Source of the DNA: Sphaerulina vaccinii
Taxonomy: Eukaryota; Ascomycota; Dothideomycetes; Mycosphaerellales; Mycosphaerellaceae
NCBI GenBank assembly: GCA_022570795.1
Contig: JAKUDP010000013.1
Span: 248,001 to 312,000, forward strand
Reading direction: 5' to 3'
Length of the DNA stretch: 64,000 bases
Shown: positions 53,408-63,941 of the stretch, in pieces
Position numbering within the stretch: position 1 is the stretch's first letter
Layout of the letters: each line of letters begins with the position of its first letter
The notes under the pieces: model-generated
Told to the model about the DNA's origin: nothing
Database searches by the model: none
The model's input: only the letters and a program-made list of their open reading frames with translations
Translations under genes and position numbers: made by a program

Positions 53408-54201
53408 ATGTCCGCAAAGAAAGACATGCGCCGGCCAGATCTGGGTAGGACTTTGTCATTCGAGCCCCCCACGACAAGGCAAATGGAGGCTTACTGTGTC
53501 ACCCAATTTAGTTGTACCTTACCAGGCTCCTGATAAGGAGGAAGGCAACACAGATTTCCAGAGTAAGGCATTCCACTGATCCACTGCTGCGCCAATAGAT
53601 AGGCAATTAGTGTTACTGGACTTTTGCCCTAAGATTATGCTGACGTTTCGCTTCTCATTAGGCACAATGTCCAGTACCCTACCCATGGCAGCTGTAAGCT
53701 ATATCTCCGCCCACTACACGTGATTCTATGGTGGCTGACCCGTATTGCGCAGATCTTCACGAGAAACAAGTAAGAATGCTCCTACCAAGCTCAGCTGAGA
53801 ACCTTACCTGACCAATCCTGCAGACTTCTAGGCTGGACAGCAGTCCTCTTCTCAGTCCAGAGCTGGCTGTCAGAAACGCCCGCTTCCAAGGCTGCAGCGT
53901 CATCGCCTGCTTATCTCCAAGTTGGCATGGCAATCATGTCGTTGGGTGTCGGTACGTACACACCTTCTCCCACTCATCAATCGCGGCAGATGCTTTCTCA
54001 CGTCTCACGATCATGCAACCTTTCTCTCCACCTTCACGATCATCGCAACTCGAAAGAGGCATTACTCGCCATATCAAAGTTTTATACCTGCTGACATACT
54101 TTGCTCTCTGAACAGGGTACATGCCTCTTTTCATGCCTCCAGTAGGAGGAGCTCGCCCAGTCGCGGGAAGCGGGACAGAAGCTCCTGCACCACTTCCGTA
54201 A
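53408..54201 (+). CDS. Asterix/PAT10 (WDR83OS) homologue, ER membrane chaperone subunit
   Basis: Six exons: 53408..53444, 53512..53562, 53662..53693, 53753..53769, 53824..53951 and 54116..54201; all phases agree and give 116 aa. The fourth exon is only 17 nt. The start MSAKKDMRRPDL and PYQAPDKEE lead to MSSTLPMAAIFTRNK, then two membrane helices (LLGWTAVLFSVQSWL; YLQVGMAIMSLGVGYMPLFM) and a Pro-rich tail. The animal protein Asterix forms the PAT complex with CCDC47; in the ER it shields polar transmembrane segments of nascent multipass proteins. Spacing and the ARRPN-like start match the family. It is easily missed because no single frame exceeds 82 codons. Confidence 0.9.
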
Positions 54202-54967
54202 AGATCTGCTCGACAACCAAGCCACAAGACTTGATGCTCCTCACGATGTGCCAACACCACAACTCTGTACAAACACAATTCAGCAACGAACAGGTTGACC
54301 AGTTTCACATAAATTCTGTTACACTGACCTGCAGTAAGATGACTGCTTATCTCTCACAGATTACCATACATTGGTACAGTGCCTAGCAAGGAGATGGAGT
54401 TCACGAATCGTAATCTTGGAGTGAATCCATTCCGAACCATAGAACTAGCCTTGGGGCACCCGAGAACTCAGATCTCAATCTCACACTCTTACTCTCCCGG
54501 CCCTACGGACTTCTTGGCAGGACTTACCTGCGGACACTGGAAAGTCCAGCTAGGCTCCAGGACAGAACGTATAGCCTTGTGATCACTGATGAGTGAACTC
54601 CAAACGTGCTTCGAAAGTGCGAAGTTTCCGGCGGAAGAACTCGGAAAGCGGCATCTTGAAGATGATTTCTGCCTGAACGGCACCTCCTCCAACCCGACCG
54701 AGAGCGAACTTACGTGATGCCGGACTCCGATGGTAGGATATCAGTACTCAGACAGGCCGACTTGGCTTTCACTGCCTCGTCGAGTCTCGTGACATCGCGA
54801 CATTTGTCGAAGTCTTATTGAGAATGCCAGAGTCAACATGGCTCTCTGACTGGCAACCAAACGAGCACATCTACTGGCAAATTCCAGCACACAACAAGAA
54901 CGCACAGCCACTCATACTTCGAGTCCCTACACCTGGCTATCTATTCGATCTGCGCAGGTCAAGCAAC
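54202..54967. other. Intergenic region
   Basis: 766 bp between the Asterix gene and the EthD gene, both plus strand. An upstream in-frame extension of the EthD frame starts at 54818 but reads unlike protein. Nothing else was recognised. Confidence 0.5.
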
Positions 54968-55443
54968 ATGTCATATTCGACGCAGCAGCCGCTGCTCTGC
55001 TGGACAGTGTGCAGCTATCGCAAACCCGGCATGAGCGAAGAGGCCTACCACAAGTATACCAGTGAAGTCCATGGCCCGTTGGTCAAGGGACTCTTAGCCA
55101 AGTACAACATCGTCAGCTATACACAGATACACAACACGACTGAGAAGAGAGCTCTCATGGCGAAGCTGTTCGATCCGCAGTTTGCTTGTATTGCAGACTA
55201 CGACTGCATCATTACTGCTACGTTTCGCGACATTGAAGACTTTGTCAGATTGAAGGCAGATCCCGAGTACCAGAGAATCATTGCGCCTGATCATGAGAAC
55301 TTTGCAGATACAAGGAGAAGCAGGTATGAGCTGCACACTCGACGACGTTTTGATATCAGCTAATGTCATTATACTGCAGGCACACGATTGGCTGGGTTGA
55401 GCATCATCTCTATGGCGGCGTAGCAGTTGACAGCAGCTCATGA
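54968..55443 (+). CDS. EthD domain protein
   Basis: Two exons: 54968..55323 and 55380..55443, joined across a 56-nt intron (GTATGA...GCAG). The product is 139 aa. A ferredoxin-like EthD fold is shown by the first strand LLCWTVCSYRKPGMSEEAY, the helix with EVHGPLVKGLLAKYNIVSYT and the second half DCIITATFRDIEDFVRL with DPEYQRIIAPDHENFAD. The C-terminal strand HTIGWVEHHLYG comes from exon 2. The frame extends upstream to 54818, but this start matches the family length. Members include tailoring dehydratases and small stress proteins of unknown reaction. It precedes the Argonaute gene by 280 bp; I see no functional link. Confidence 0.87.
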
Positions 55444-55723
55444 ATGTCTCATTGTTCGCCAACACTCAGATACCGATCAATGCGCGCACACAAGCTGTTG
55501 CAGCGGACTAAGGAGTACATTGCCTCATTGTCTACCACTTCTCTCTTCATCAAGTCAAGTAACACAAGACTTTCATTGTGCATTCGATTGCTTGTACTCA
55601 CAATTACACCAGGCAGCTGCACATTCTGAGCTTTGGAGCAATCAACATATTTGCATAAGAAGCCTCTGGCTACCAGACCGTGTTCGAAAGTCCAATAGTA
55701 ACCTCCATTTCGTTGCAGGCACC

Positions 55724-58700
55724 ATGTCTTCCCAACCCAACAACACCCAGCAAGGTCAAGCCTCTCAGCAGAGTCCGCAACCAGCAGCTACAGCAGCAAA
55801 GGCTGACTACGTTCCACCTCACAAGAGAGCGGGTCGTAACACGCAAGCAGCTCAGTCGAGCACACAACAGAACCCCCCAGCATCCGCTAGGCCAAGTCCT
55901 CCAGACCAGAACTCTGCGATGCGCTCGCCACTCCAAGGCATTGACAAACAAGCTACGCAGAACGCTCCTTTGTACGCTGAGTCGGAGCGTCCAGCTCAAG
56001 TCGATTCGTCACCCACGGGTCTTCCAATTCGCAAACCCTCTTCTGGCGCCACCAGTACAGTGCCGATCCACTACTCCCCGGGTCACAGAGGCCCAAGTGC
56101 ATCAGCCAAGTCAAGTCCCCAGGATGCAGCCCAAATCGAGCCTCAAATCACGTTCTTCGACGAGGAGTATGCGCAAGCTAAGGGAGCTGGCAAGGATGGT
56201 GCGAAGATCAAGATCCGTGTCAATCGCTTCGACATACCCAAGGCGAATTGGCCAAAGAAGCTGTACATCATGTCCTTCTCTCCGCCAGAGATCAATGGCA
56301 GAGCTGTCACGGCCCCTCGCGTGAAGAAGTTGTTGCTCCAAAGTGCACTCTCAGCTCAGCAACCATGGGGTGCTGAAGCGACCGCCAACCACATCTTCGC
56401 CGACTGGAACGGGACGCTCGTTTCGAAGAAGTCTGTTGCGGAGCTGGGTGGTTCCTTTGCTGTGAACGCCGACGGGTCCTTTGTGATCAATGTTCAGTTC
56501 GCAGCACAGAACGGAGCTGCTGCTGGGCCAACGTATCAAGCTAAATTGTCAGTGACTGATGTGCTCGACAAGACCGAACTTGAAGACTATGTCGCTGGCA
56601 AGAAACCACTCACCTTCAATCATTCCCGCTTCACCACAGCGTTCAACATCGTGGCTAGGCACTTTGTCGCTCAGCACGCTGTCTCGGTCGGGCCTAACAA
56701 AGTCTTTCCCGTGCAGCAATCTGTCGAGAGTTGGACATGTGGTCTACACCTACGGCTGGGCTTCCACAACTCAGTGCGTCCTGCTACCAACGGCCTTCAG
56801 TTGCAAGTCAACACTTCCGGCTGTGCGTTCTATGACAGCATTGATCTGGACGACTTCCTCAAGAAGTACTTCGGCGATCAGAAGTTCAACGGTGGACGGC
56901 CCAACTTGCAGCGCCTGATGGGAGACATTCGTGCAGTCACCAAGCAGCTCCAGGTCCACCTCACTTACGCTCCGGCTAAAGCGACTTCTCAGCCTGGGTC
57001 TCGGTCAATCATATTGCTGCCATTGCTAGGCCGCCTCAAGCGTGTCAATGGCTGCGGCAGAGCAGCAAATCGGGAGACATTCGACCACCACAACCACAAA
57101 AAGGCGATTTCTGTTCAGTACTACTTTGAGGAGTATGTGCTTCAAGTTGGCAAGAAGCTACAATATCCAGAACTGCCAGTGGTGGATGTCGGCTCTCGTG
57201 AAAAGCACGTCTGGATACCAATGGAACTTCTTCGTATTGCACCTCATCAGGCTCTTCGAACCCAGCTCCGAGATACAGAAATGACACGCATGGCAGCTGT
57301 CTCTCGTGCTGAGCCTCTGGAGAACATTGAGCGCATCGAGGGTACCGGCCTGCCGCTACTGCAGATCAATGACCTTGTCAGCGGCCGCGTCATCAACGTT
57401 GAGCAGAAGATGCTGCAAATCAGTGGACGAATGCTTCCAATGCCGACTCTCTCTTATGGTCATGGCAGCAAGAGTCCTCCCAAGAGCTCAGACTTGCAGA
57501 AAGGTAAATGGAGTCTTGAGAAGAATGTCTTCGTCGTCACTGCTTCTCTAAGCAAGTTCTTGGTCATTGAACGCGGTCAGGTGGATTCGGAGTCAGTGAA
57601 CGAGGCCAAGTTCAAGGCTTTCGCCCAAAGCCTTAGCGACTGTGGTTTGAAGAGTGTCAACCACTTACATCAGTTCACACGATCATTCTCCGATCTTGAC
57701 CTCTCCGCAGCTCTGGCTCGCGCCGGCAAGAATACGCTCCGTGTCATTCTTGTCGTCTTCGACAACAAGAGCGACCCCAATGCATATGCTGCGATCAAGA
57801 CTTGGGGAGAGACTATAGCAGGCATTCACACCGTCTGCCTGACTAGCATGAAGCTGGACAAGTTGCCGCAGCCAGGCTTCCAGGCGAACTTGGCATTGAA
57901 GTTCAACGCGAAGCTGGGTGGCCAGAATCATCGGCTGGATGACAAGTTCTACAAGAACTTTCATGCCGGTGGCAGCACTATAGTTGTCGGTGCGGACGTC
58001 ACTCACCCAGCTCCCAGTAGCATAGAATTCTGTTCATCTATTGCAGCTGTGGTTGCGAGCACGGATGTTTACTGTGTGGATTACCCAGGTTCAATGCGAC
58101 TTCAGCAAAGTCGCAAAGAAGTAAGTTAGTCCTTTGCGCGCTGAGCACTTGTATCTTGCTAACATCTTACAGGAGATCAGCGACATGGAGCAGATGATGC
58201 TCGAGCGACTTGACCTGTGGTACGAGAACAACAACGAGCTGCCCACCAAGATTCTCTTCTACCGCGATGGTGTCAGCGAAGACCAATACGCCATGGTCAA
58301 ACGCCACGAGCTCAAGGCCATTCGACTCGCTTGTGCTGCTGCTGGCACCAAATACGACCACAAGAACTACAACCCTCCGATCACTCTCGTAGTCTGCACT
58401 AAGTGTCACCAAGATCGTTTCTACCAGGGTGAGAAGAAGCCCTCTGGCGCTGAGATCAAGTGCTTCGACCCTAGAAACCAGAACTTTATTCCTGGCCTCG
58501 TAGTCGACGACCCCAAGATTCGCCTTCCGAAGTACTTCGACTTCTGGCTACAGTCTCACAAGAGCTTGCAAGGCACCGCACGACCATGCCACTACTTCGT
58601 GTTGGAGAATGGGATTGGGTACTCTCCTGACAACCTGCAGGGCACCGTGAGTCTTACTATGCCGGGATCTCGACCTTTGCTAACATTCGCAGACCTTCAA

Positions 58701-58998
58701 CCTCAGCTGGGTTTATGCCACAGCCCTCACGCCCATCTCTATGGTCGCACCAGCGTACTATGCCGACAAGCTTTGCGAGCGTGGCAGATGCTACATTCGC
58801 CCACTTCTCATTAGCCAGCACGCCGATCACCCATCGAAGGACGATATGGTTGCTGTTCTCGGTCCAATTCGCAACACCCACACTCTCGAGCAGCAGAAGC
58901 AGTTCATCGTCGATCACTACAATGGTAGCCGCTTCTGGCCCCAGAACGGTTCCAACCCTTGCCGCGATGAGGTGAAGGACACTATGTTCTACATTTGA
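55724..58998 (+). CDS. Argonaute (QDE-2-like)
   Basis: Three exons: 55724..58120, 58173..58646 and 58693..58998; frame is kept and the product is 1058 aa. The first 150 residues are Gln/Ser/Pro-rich. Then come the N domain, the L1 linker (CGLHLRLGFHNSVRP near 340), PAZ (about 385-515), MID and PIWI (about 700-1020). The slicer tetrad is complete: Asp758 in VGADVTHP, Glu799 in RKEEISDM (glutamate finger), Asp831 in YRDGVSEDQY and His939 in RPCHYFVLEN. Intron 1 falls directly after Glu799. The enzyme loads small RNAs and cleaves targets in quelling-type silencing. The frame is open upstream, but GTTGCAG just before the ATG suggests a 5' UTR splice site, which favours this start. Confidence 0.95.
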
Positions 58999-59599
58999 TG
59001 GAGCTGAGCTTGGCAAGCAGGACACGAGGTAAGGCTTGAAGTCCAGGAGCAGGATCGGTGGAGTGGTATTTGAGAGCGAACGGAGGTGCTAGGGGCTCTG
59101 AAGGTCAGCATCGAGCAGGCGTTCAAGAGTCAGCATTGGAAAGGCGTTCTGGGATGTAAAATAGTCGTTAGTCTCTGCGTTGTCTTGAGGGCTGGGCCAA
59201 GGAGATTGCAGAGAGAGTAATGAGAGAATCTTGATTGGACCAGAGATACTTGTCTATATATGTCCATGCTCTCCTCATCGATCGACTGGCCATAGAAGCA
59301 TATTGCCTGAGCAGAGCACGACCATGGCAAGGTATATGGTACGGATAAACCGGTCAATTCAACGTAGAGCTCTCAAGGATGAACGGCATCTTCAACGAAA
59401 GCTTGCTTGGCAAAGGCAACGTGGTGACACGAAATGTGGTAGGATCATCGCCCACACGGTCTTGAGATCATCGGGAGTAGAGTAAGTACTTTGACATAGA
59501 ATAGAGCAGCAACTTGGAGGCCACAAGAGTGAAGAAGTCCGCCGCCATCGGCGTTCCACCGCATGACTCAGCCAGGGCTGCGGTCTCACTTTTCCAAAC
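58999..59599. other. Intergenic region
   Basis: 601 bp between Argonaute and the phosphoserine phosphatase gene. Small frames at 59231..59485 and 59514..59858 could hold an upstream exon of the phosphatase, but I see no splice that improves the protein. Confidence 0.45.
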
Positions 59600-60739
59600 A
59601 TGCCAAGGACTCTCAACACTCTTCAACACGATCTGTCTGCGCAAATCAAGGATTGGGAGCGGACTTTATACAGAGCCATTGGCTTCACCGACGCTACAAT
59701 GGGGGAACCAAGTGCTGAAACAGAGCTCGTGGCTCTCATCTTCGCCCAGGAGGAGGATCTGCATCCCGCGGCGTGGTGGCAGAAGCTATGTAACAGCATC
59801 ACCGACCTCTACCACCAACATATCGGAAACCTTGATGGCGTGGGTATATCAAGCATAAGATTCCTGGACCAGACACCGACAACAGCTGCTTCTGGACGTG
59901 TTGCTGAGCTCAAGGTATCGATTGAGGAGCTGCCATCTCTCAGACAATGCAAGGCCTATACGGACAGTCAACCGCTGCAGACATTGCAAGCCGAGAGCAA
60001 TGTCGAGATCATCTTGCAACCTGGACCTTTATACGCAGCCCACAGACAACCAGGTCTGGCAGTGTTTGATATGGACAGCACGCTCATTCAGCAAGAAGTC
60101 ATAGATGAGCTGGCCCGAGCTGTAGGCTTGTACGACCAAGTGGCTGCCATCACCGAGGCTGCTATGCGTGGGGAAGAGCCCTACACAGACTTCGAAGCGT
60201 CTCTACGAGCTAGAGTGGCTCTACTGCGTGGCGTCCCTACCACTATCTGGGAACAGCTCAAGGCTGGAATCATTATTTTTACGCCGGGAGCGTCGGAGTT
60301 GTTGCGAGTTTTGATCAAGCTCGGATGGAAAGGCGCTGTGCTCAGTGGAGGCTTCACACCCTTGGCAATATGGGTCAAAGAGACTCTCGGCTTGAGCTAT
60401 GCATATGCGAATCATTTGGTCACGGATTCGACTACAGGCCAGTTGACTGGCGAGCTTGTGGGAGGCCAGCCTATCATACATGGGCTGAAGAAGCGAGAAC
60501 TGCTCTTGCAGATTGCCCAGGAGAACAACCTTAGTTCGGAGAATGTCATAGCTGTGGGCGATGGATCGAATGATTTGCCCATGATGGAAGTCGCAGGCCT
60601 GGGGATCGCTTTCAACGCAAAGCCCAAGGTACAAAATGCAGCCCCGAGCAAGCTGAACAGTAAAACTCTTCTCGATGTTCTGTATATTCTGGGGTATTCG
60701 AAGGAAGAAATCGACATTGCACTGGCCAGCCCGAGTTGA
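59600..60739 (+). CDS. Phosphoserine phosphatase (SerB/Ser2)
   Basis: 379 codons, no intron. The HAD core starts with the nucleophile motif FDMDSTLIQQEVIDE (Asp157, Asp159). Motif II is in VLSGGF (249-251), Lys299 lies in the KKREL stretch and motif III is GDGSNDLPMM (320-329). The N-terminal 140 residues match the ACT-like regulatory half of long SerB proteins. The reaction is O-phosphoserine to serine, the last step of the phosphorylated pathway, in the cytosol. The first Met at 59600 gives a full-length protein. Its stop is 35 bp from the stop of the convergent UstYa-like gene, so the 3' UTRs must overlap. Confidence 0.94.
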   Translation: MPRTLNTLQHDLSAQIKDWERTLYRAIGFTDATMGEPSAETELVALIFAQEEDLHPAAWWQKLCNSITDLYHQHIGNLDGVGISSIRFLDQTPTTAASGRVAELKVSIEELPSLRQCKAYTDSQPLQTLQAESNVEIILQPGPLYAAHRQPGLAVFDMDSTLIQQEVIDELARAVGLYDQVAAITEAAMRGEEPYTDFEASLRARVALLRGVPTTIWEQLKAGIIIFTPGASELLRVLIKLGWKGAVLSGGFTPLAIWVKETLGLSYAYANHLVTDSTTGQLTGELVGGQPIIHGLKKRELLLQIAQENNLSSENVIAVGDGSNDLPMMEVAGLGIAFNAKPKVQNAAPSKLNSKTLLDVLYILGYSKEEIDIALASPS

Positions 60740-60774
60740 ACGTTGAACGCAAGTTGAGATAGACCTTCAACTGT

Positions 60775-61764
60775 CTAAGGTATCTCCTGATACACCTTAC
60801 CACTCGGCGGCTCGAGAAAGTCAGAAGACACTGGCTCGTGAATCTGATGCTCGAATGCCCAGCGCCGGATGGCTTCAAAGTTCCGACACGTATGCTTTGT
60901 GTTGAAGTCAACAAACGGCTGCGGCTTCTGTCCCGGAGATGGCTGATACCATACTTGTCCCATCACTCCAACGTCCACCGTACACTGCAATTGCTGCCGG
61001 ATGATGTCGAGGCAATGAGCTAGAATCATTAGCGATCTATTTGGGGCTGCAATATGGACACAGCATGGCGACACTCACTGACATGCTTCTCCACTATCAC
61101 ATCATCATTCTGGAAAGCTCCCTCACCGCGATGATGATAATACTCGAAGTTCCAGAACAGTGCTTGGCGCAGCAGGTTCTGGCAATATCTCTTCAGCGAA
61201 CCAGCGAGCAGCAATAGAGAGCAATACACATACCAGACAATGCAAATGATGTAGACCTTCTACATTCGCAACATATCCGCCGCCATACCTATCTTTCACC
61301 TTGACTTGGTCTCTGTCAAGGCCAGCGCTTTCTGCGATCGCAGCAGGTACCATGACGCTAGTATCTGCATAGAGGGTCAGCTGTTGCAGCAACTGATATC
61401 GATGAGAGAACTGACAATTGATCCCTAGTGCTTCCCAAGCTGCATCGACTTCTGGTCCTGCGCGCTGCCGGTATTCGTTCTCCTTTAGCAGAGAGCCATT
61501 GAACTGCACTTCGTGCCAGCAGATCTCAACATCAGAGAGGAGTGGTGAAGGCTTGGAGGTCTGCAAGAAGCAGGATCGATCGTTGCTGCTCGTCTGGGAG
61601 TTAAGCCCCATCGCAAGGCCAATCAGGAAGAAGATGCAGATGATCGTGAGCAGGAGAAGATGCCATGCTACCCCGACGAGAGTCGACTGTGGCATTGGGT
61701 GATCGTCGCTCTGGAGAAGTCGTTGTCTCGCTTGACGATCGAGGGGTACATGATTTCTGGCCAT
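60775..61764 (-). CDS. UstYa-like (DUF3328) oxidase, copy A
   Basis: Three exons: 61764..61234, 61178..61079 and 61019..60775; introns of 55 and 59 nt. The product is 291 aa. One membrane helix (about 28-54) follows a short cytosolic N-terminus, so it is a type II membrane protein with a luminal domain. The two HxxHC metal-type motifs of UstYa are present: HHLHC (172-176) and HVTHC (209-213, completed across the second intron). The segment GPEVDAAWEAL is also typical. UstYa proteins catalyse oxidative cyclisation, halogenation-like or desaturation steps in fungal RiPP and other secondary pathways, often as pairs. The ATG at 61788 is an alternative start, but this one has the better context. 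It is divergent from the small peptide gene. Confidence 0.9.
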
Positions 61765-62318
61765 ACCGGAGTTGCTCTGCTTCGTCATGGATCGTATAGG
61801 CCATTGTGGAGTGAAATACCCCGAAGCCGGACTAGCCCAAAGGTGGATGGCCATGAAACATGCCGTGTATCGTGTCACCGGCAAGTCACTGTCGGTGCCA
61901 CCAGCTACGCCACCTTCACTTGCAAACAAATCCACACGCTCGTGCCTGAATCAAGATCCATTCAGGTACAAAGCATGCGAACACCCGTGGCACCCATGAA
62001 GTAGTACTCGCACGGCAGCCAGAAGCATGACATGGCACAAACCACTTCCGCAACTAACAAACGAGAAAGCAAGGCAATGTGGTTCTTTCCAACCTCGGTT
62101 GGGCCTCGAAGTGAGACCTGAAACGAACACAGAGGCTGTTTGCTGGAGCATGGCTGCTCGCACTTGTGTAATGAGGCCGTGCCGACTGTATCGCATTCGA
62201 TCACTAGGTCGGAAGCCTAACAGAGCTAGCAGTCTGAAAGCTTTCATATAAGGCCCACAACCTGGACCGAGCAAGATGTACACATCAACCAGCACGCCAT
62301 CAGAACCACCAATTCAAG
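61765..62318. other. Divergent promoter region between UstYa-like gene and secreted peptide gene
   Basis: 554 bp between start codons facing apart. A TATAAG box lies 72 bp before the peptide ATG. A shared promoter region would allow co-regulation. Confidence 0.55.
62247..62252 (+). promoter_or_regulatory. Probable TATA box of the small secreted peptide gene
   Basis: TATAAG 72 bp before the ATG at 62319. Confidence 0.45.
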
Positions 62319-62689
62319 ATGCATATCGCTCTCCTCACAGCCCTTCTGAGCCTCTTGGTCACTATGATCCTCGCCTTACCAAGACCAGAGCCGACTCTAG
62401 AGCCAACTTCAACCACGGCGACTCTGACAGCCACTTCGGCCCCAGTCACGTCTCCATCGTTCGCTGATTGTAAGCTGAATACTTGCTATCTGATCATCGT
62501 TCGAGTCTGGCTGACGCGTTCTGGTTAGATGGCTATGGCCGGGTAAGCTGAACACCAGTGAGGACCGACAGTGTGATTGGTGCTGATAGAAGCATGCAGT
62601 ATGCCAGCTATGGGACTTACAAGGGCGGCAACTATGGGGACTATCCCGGACTTGGCGGCAGAGCGGAGGAGGTTGAGGCAGATGCGTGA
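62319..62689 (+). CDS. Small secreted Gly/Tyr-rich peptide, possible RiPP precursor
   Basis: Three exons: 62319..62469, 62529..62542 (14 nt) and 62600..62689. Frame is kept and the product is 84 aa. The signal peptide is clear (MHIALLTALLSLLVTMILA). A Thr/Pro/Ser-rich spacer follows (TLEPTSTTATLTATSAPV). The C-terminal part is Gly/Tyr-rich: FADYGYGRYASYGTYKGG, then NYGDYPGLGG and an acidic end. No cysteines and no Kex2 KR repeats are present in the mature part. I do not know the family. Its place between two UstYa-like genes and its clustered tyrosines make a dikaritin-like precursor conceivable, but classic precursors have repeated cores with Lys-Arg sites. A structural or effector-like role is equally possible. 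Confidence 0.65.
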
Positions 62690-63038
62690 GGGCTGCATTG
62701 AAGAGGAGATATTGTCCTGTGGAGGAGATGGAAGGCTGAGGTGATCGAGGGGCTGAAGGCTTGGACTCCAGATGTGCTGAACTCGCATATATATTGATGG
62801 TCATATAGTACTTCAACTTGTTCTGCACCAATGATTGTGCTAGACCGAGTGGTTTGACTGTGACTCGCCGGCATTGCTGATGCCGTGCTTACGGATGTCG
62901 CCCAAGGCTGTCTATACTGTGGATGTTTGTAAGGGCTTCCCGCAAGCTCAAGTTCTCGACAACCATTTGTTTATCGACACGAGGGTGGCTTCTTTCGGCT
63001 TGAAGAAAACAACCCTAGGCGAAACACCCTCCATATCC
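62690..63038. other. Convergent 3' intergenic region
   Basis: 349 bp between the peptide gene (+) and UstYa-like copy B (-). It should hold both 3' UTRs. No repeat or RNA gene was seen. Confidence 0.5.
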
Positions 63039-63941
63039 TCAAGGCGGCCTCTCCAGTCCCTCTTGCAGTCCATTCCTGCCCATCAGAGTCCACTCGTTAT
63101 CCTGACTCAATACATCATTTCCTTTATTCCACTCCATCAACTCTTCCCAGTTCCTGCATTGATGCACTCCATTGAAGTTCGCAAAAGGCACCGCTCTGCC
63201 TTGAACCCAGTTATAAGTTACAAGACTCATATCTCCATGACACATCAATGTCTGCCTCAACATTTCAATACAGTGTATTAGGTGACCTTGTGTGTCATCT
63301 CGCAGTGGAGCAGAAGTTCCTTGCTGTGAAGAGTAGTAGTCTCGATGTACAGACTTCCGAAGCACGTTCAGACAATGCATTTGATGGTACACATCAAGAC
63401 TTGCTAGATGTTGGTTTTCGCCGAGCTTGACGGGATATGAAGGATGCGAGTTGAGTGATTCCCATTGTGATTGAGGTATCGTGAAAGCTCCTCCGAAAGT
63501 GAAGTTCGCTGGACCAGATCTCGCTGCAAGATTATCAGCTATGGCGCTGTTTGATGCAAAACGGTAGCACTACTACTCACCACCTGTGATCTCATCCCAA
63601 GCAGTATCGACCTCCGGACCTACGCCTGTGAAAGTTGACTCAAGGCCGAATGTCCCATTGAATCGAATCGTTTCGTATCGGACTTGAGAAGAGGTTGCTG
63701 GCTCCGTCGCTCGATCATGTACGCTGTGCATAGCTTCCCGGCTCCAGAGTATGGCAAGAAAGCAGCCAGAGACCAGTGCCAGTATTACGATTTCTGCTAT
63801 GAGACGCCAATGTCGCCATATTTTATGGAAGTGTTCGTCTTGGTTGTAGGTCGAATTCTTCCGATGTGTTGTGCTCGCCACTCGCACATATCCTTTGGTA
63901 TCTCGTAGGAAGTCGAACATCTGCGCCCTGATGAAGGACAT
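63039..63941 (-). CDS. UstYa-like (DUF3328) oxidase, copy B
   Basis: Two exons: 63941..63581 and 63523..63039, phase 1, with a 57-nt intron (GTGAGT...GCAG). The product is 281 aa. One membrane helix lies at about 46-66 (WRLIAEIVILALVSGCFLAI). Luminal marks are GPEVDTAWDEI and the paired motifs HQMHC (167-171) and HLIHC (201-205). It differs strongly from copy A in sequence, so the pair is not a recent tandem duplicate. The in-frame ATG at 63920 is an alternative start. The neighbour to the right is outside the window, so a larger secondary-metabolite cluster may continue there. Confidence 0.9.

Noticed and set aside
59241..59255. CAGAGATACTTG near the 3' side of Argonaute as another introner-like copy
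   Set aside because: Only a 12-base match, none of the other blocks are present, and it is not within an intron.
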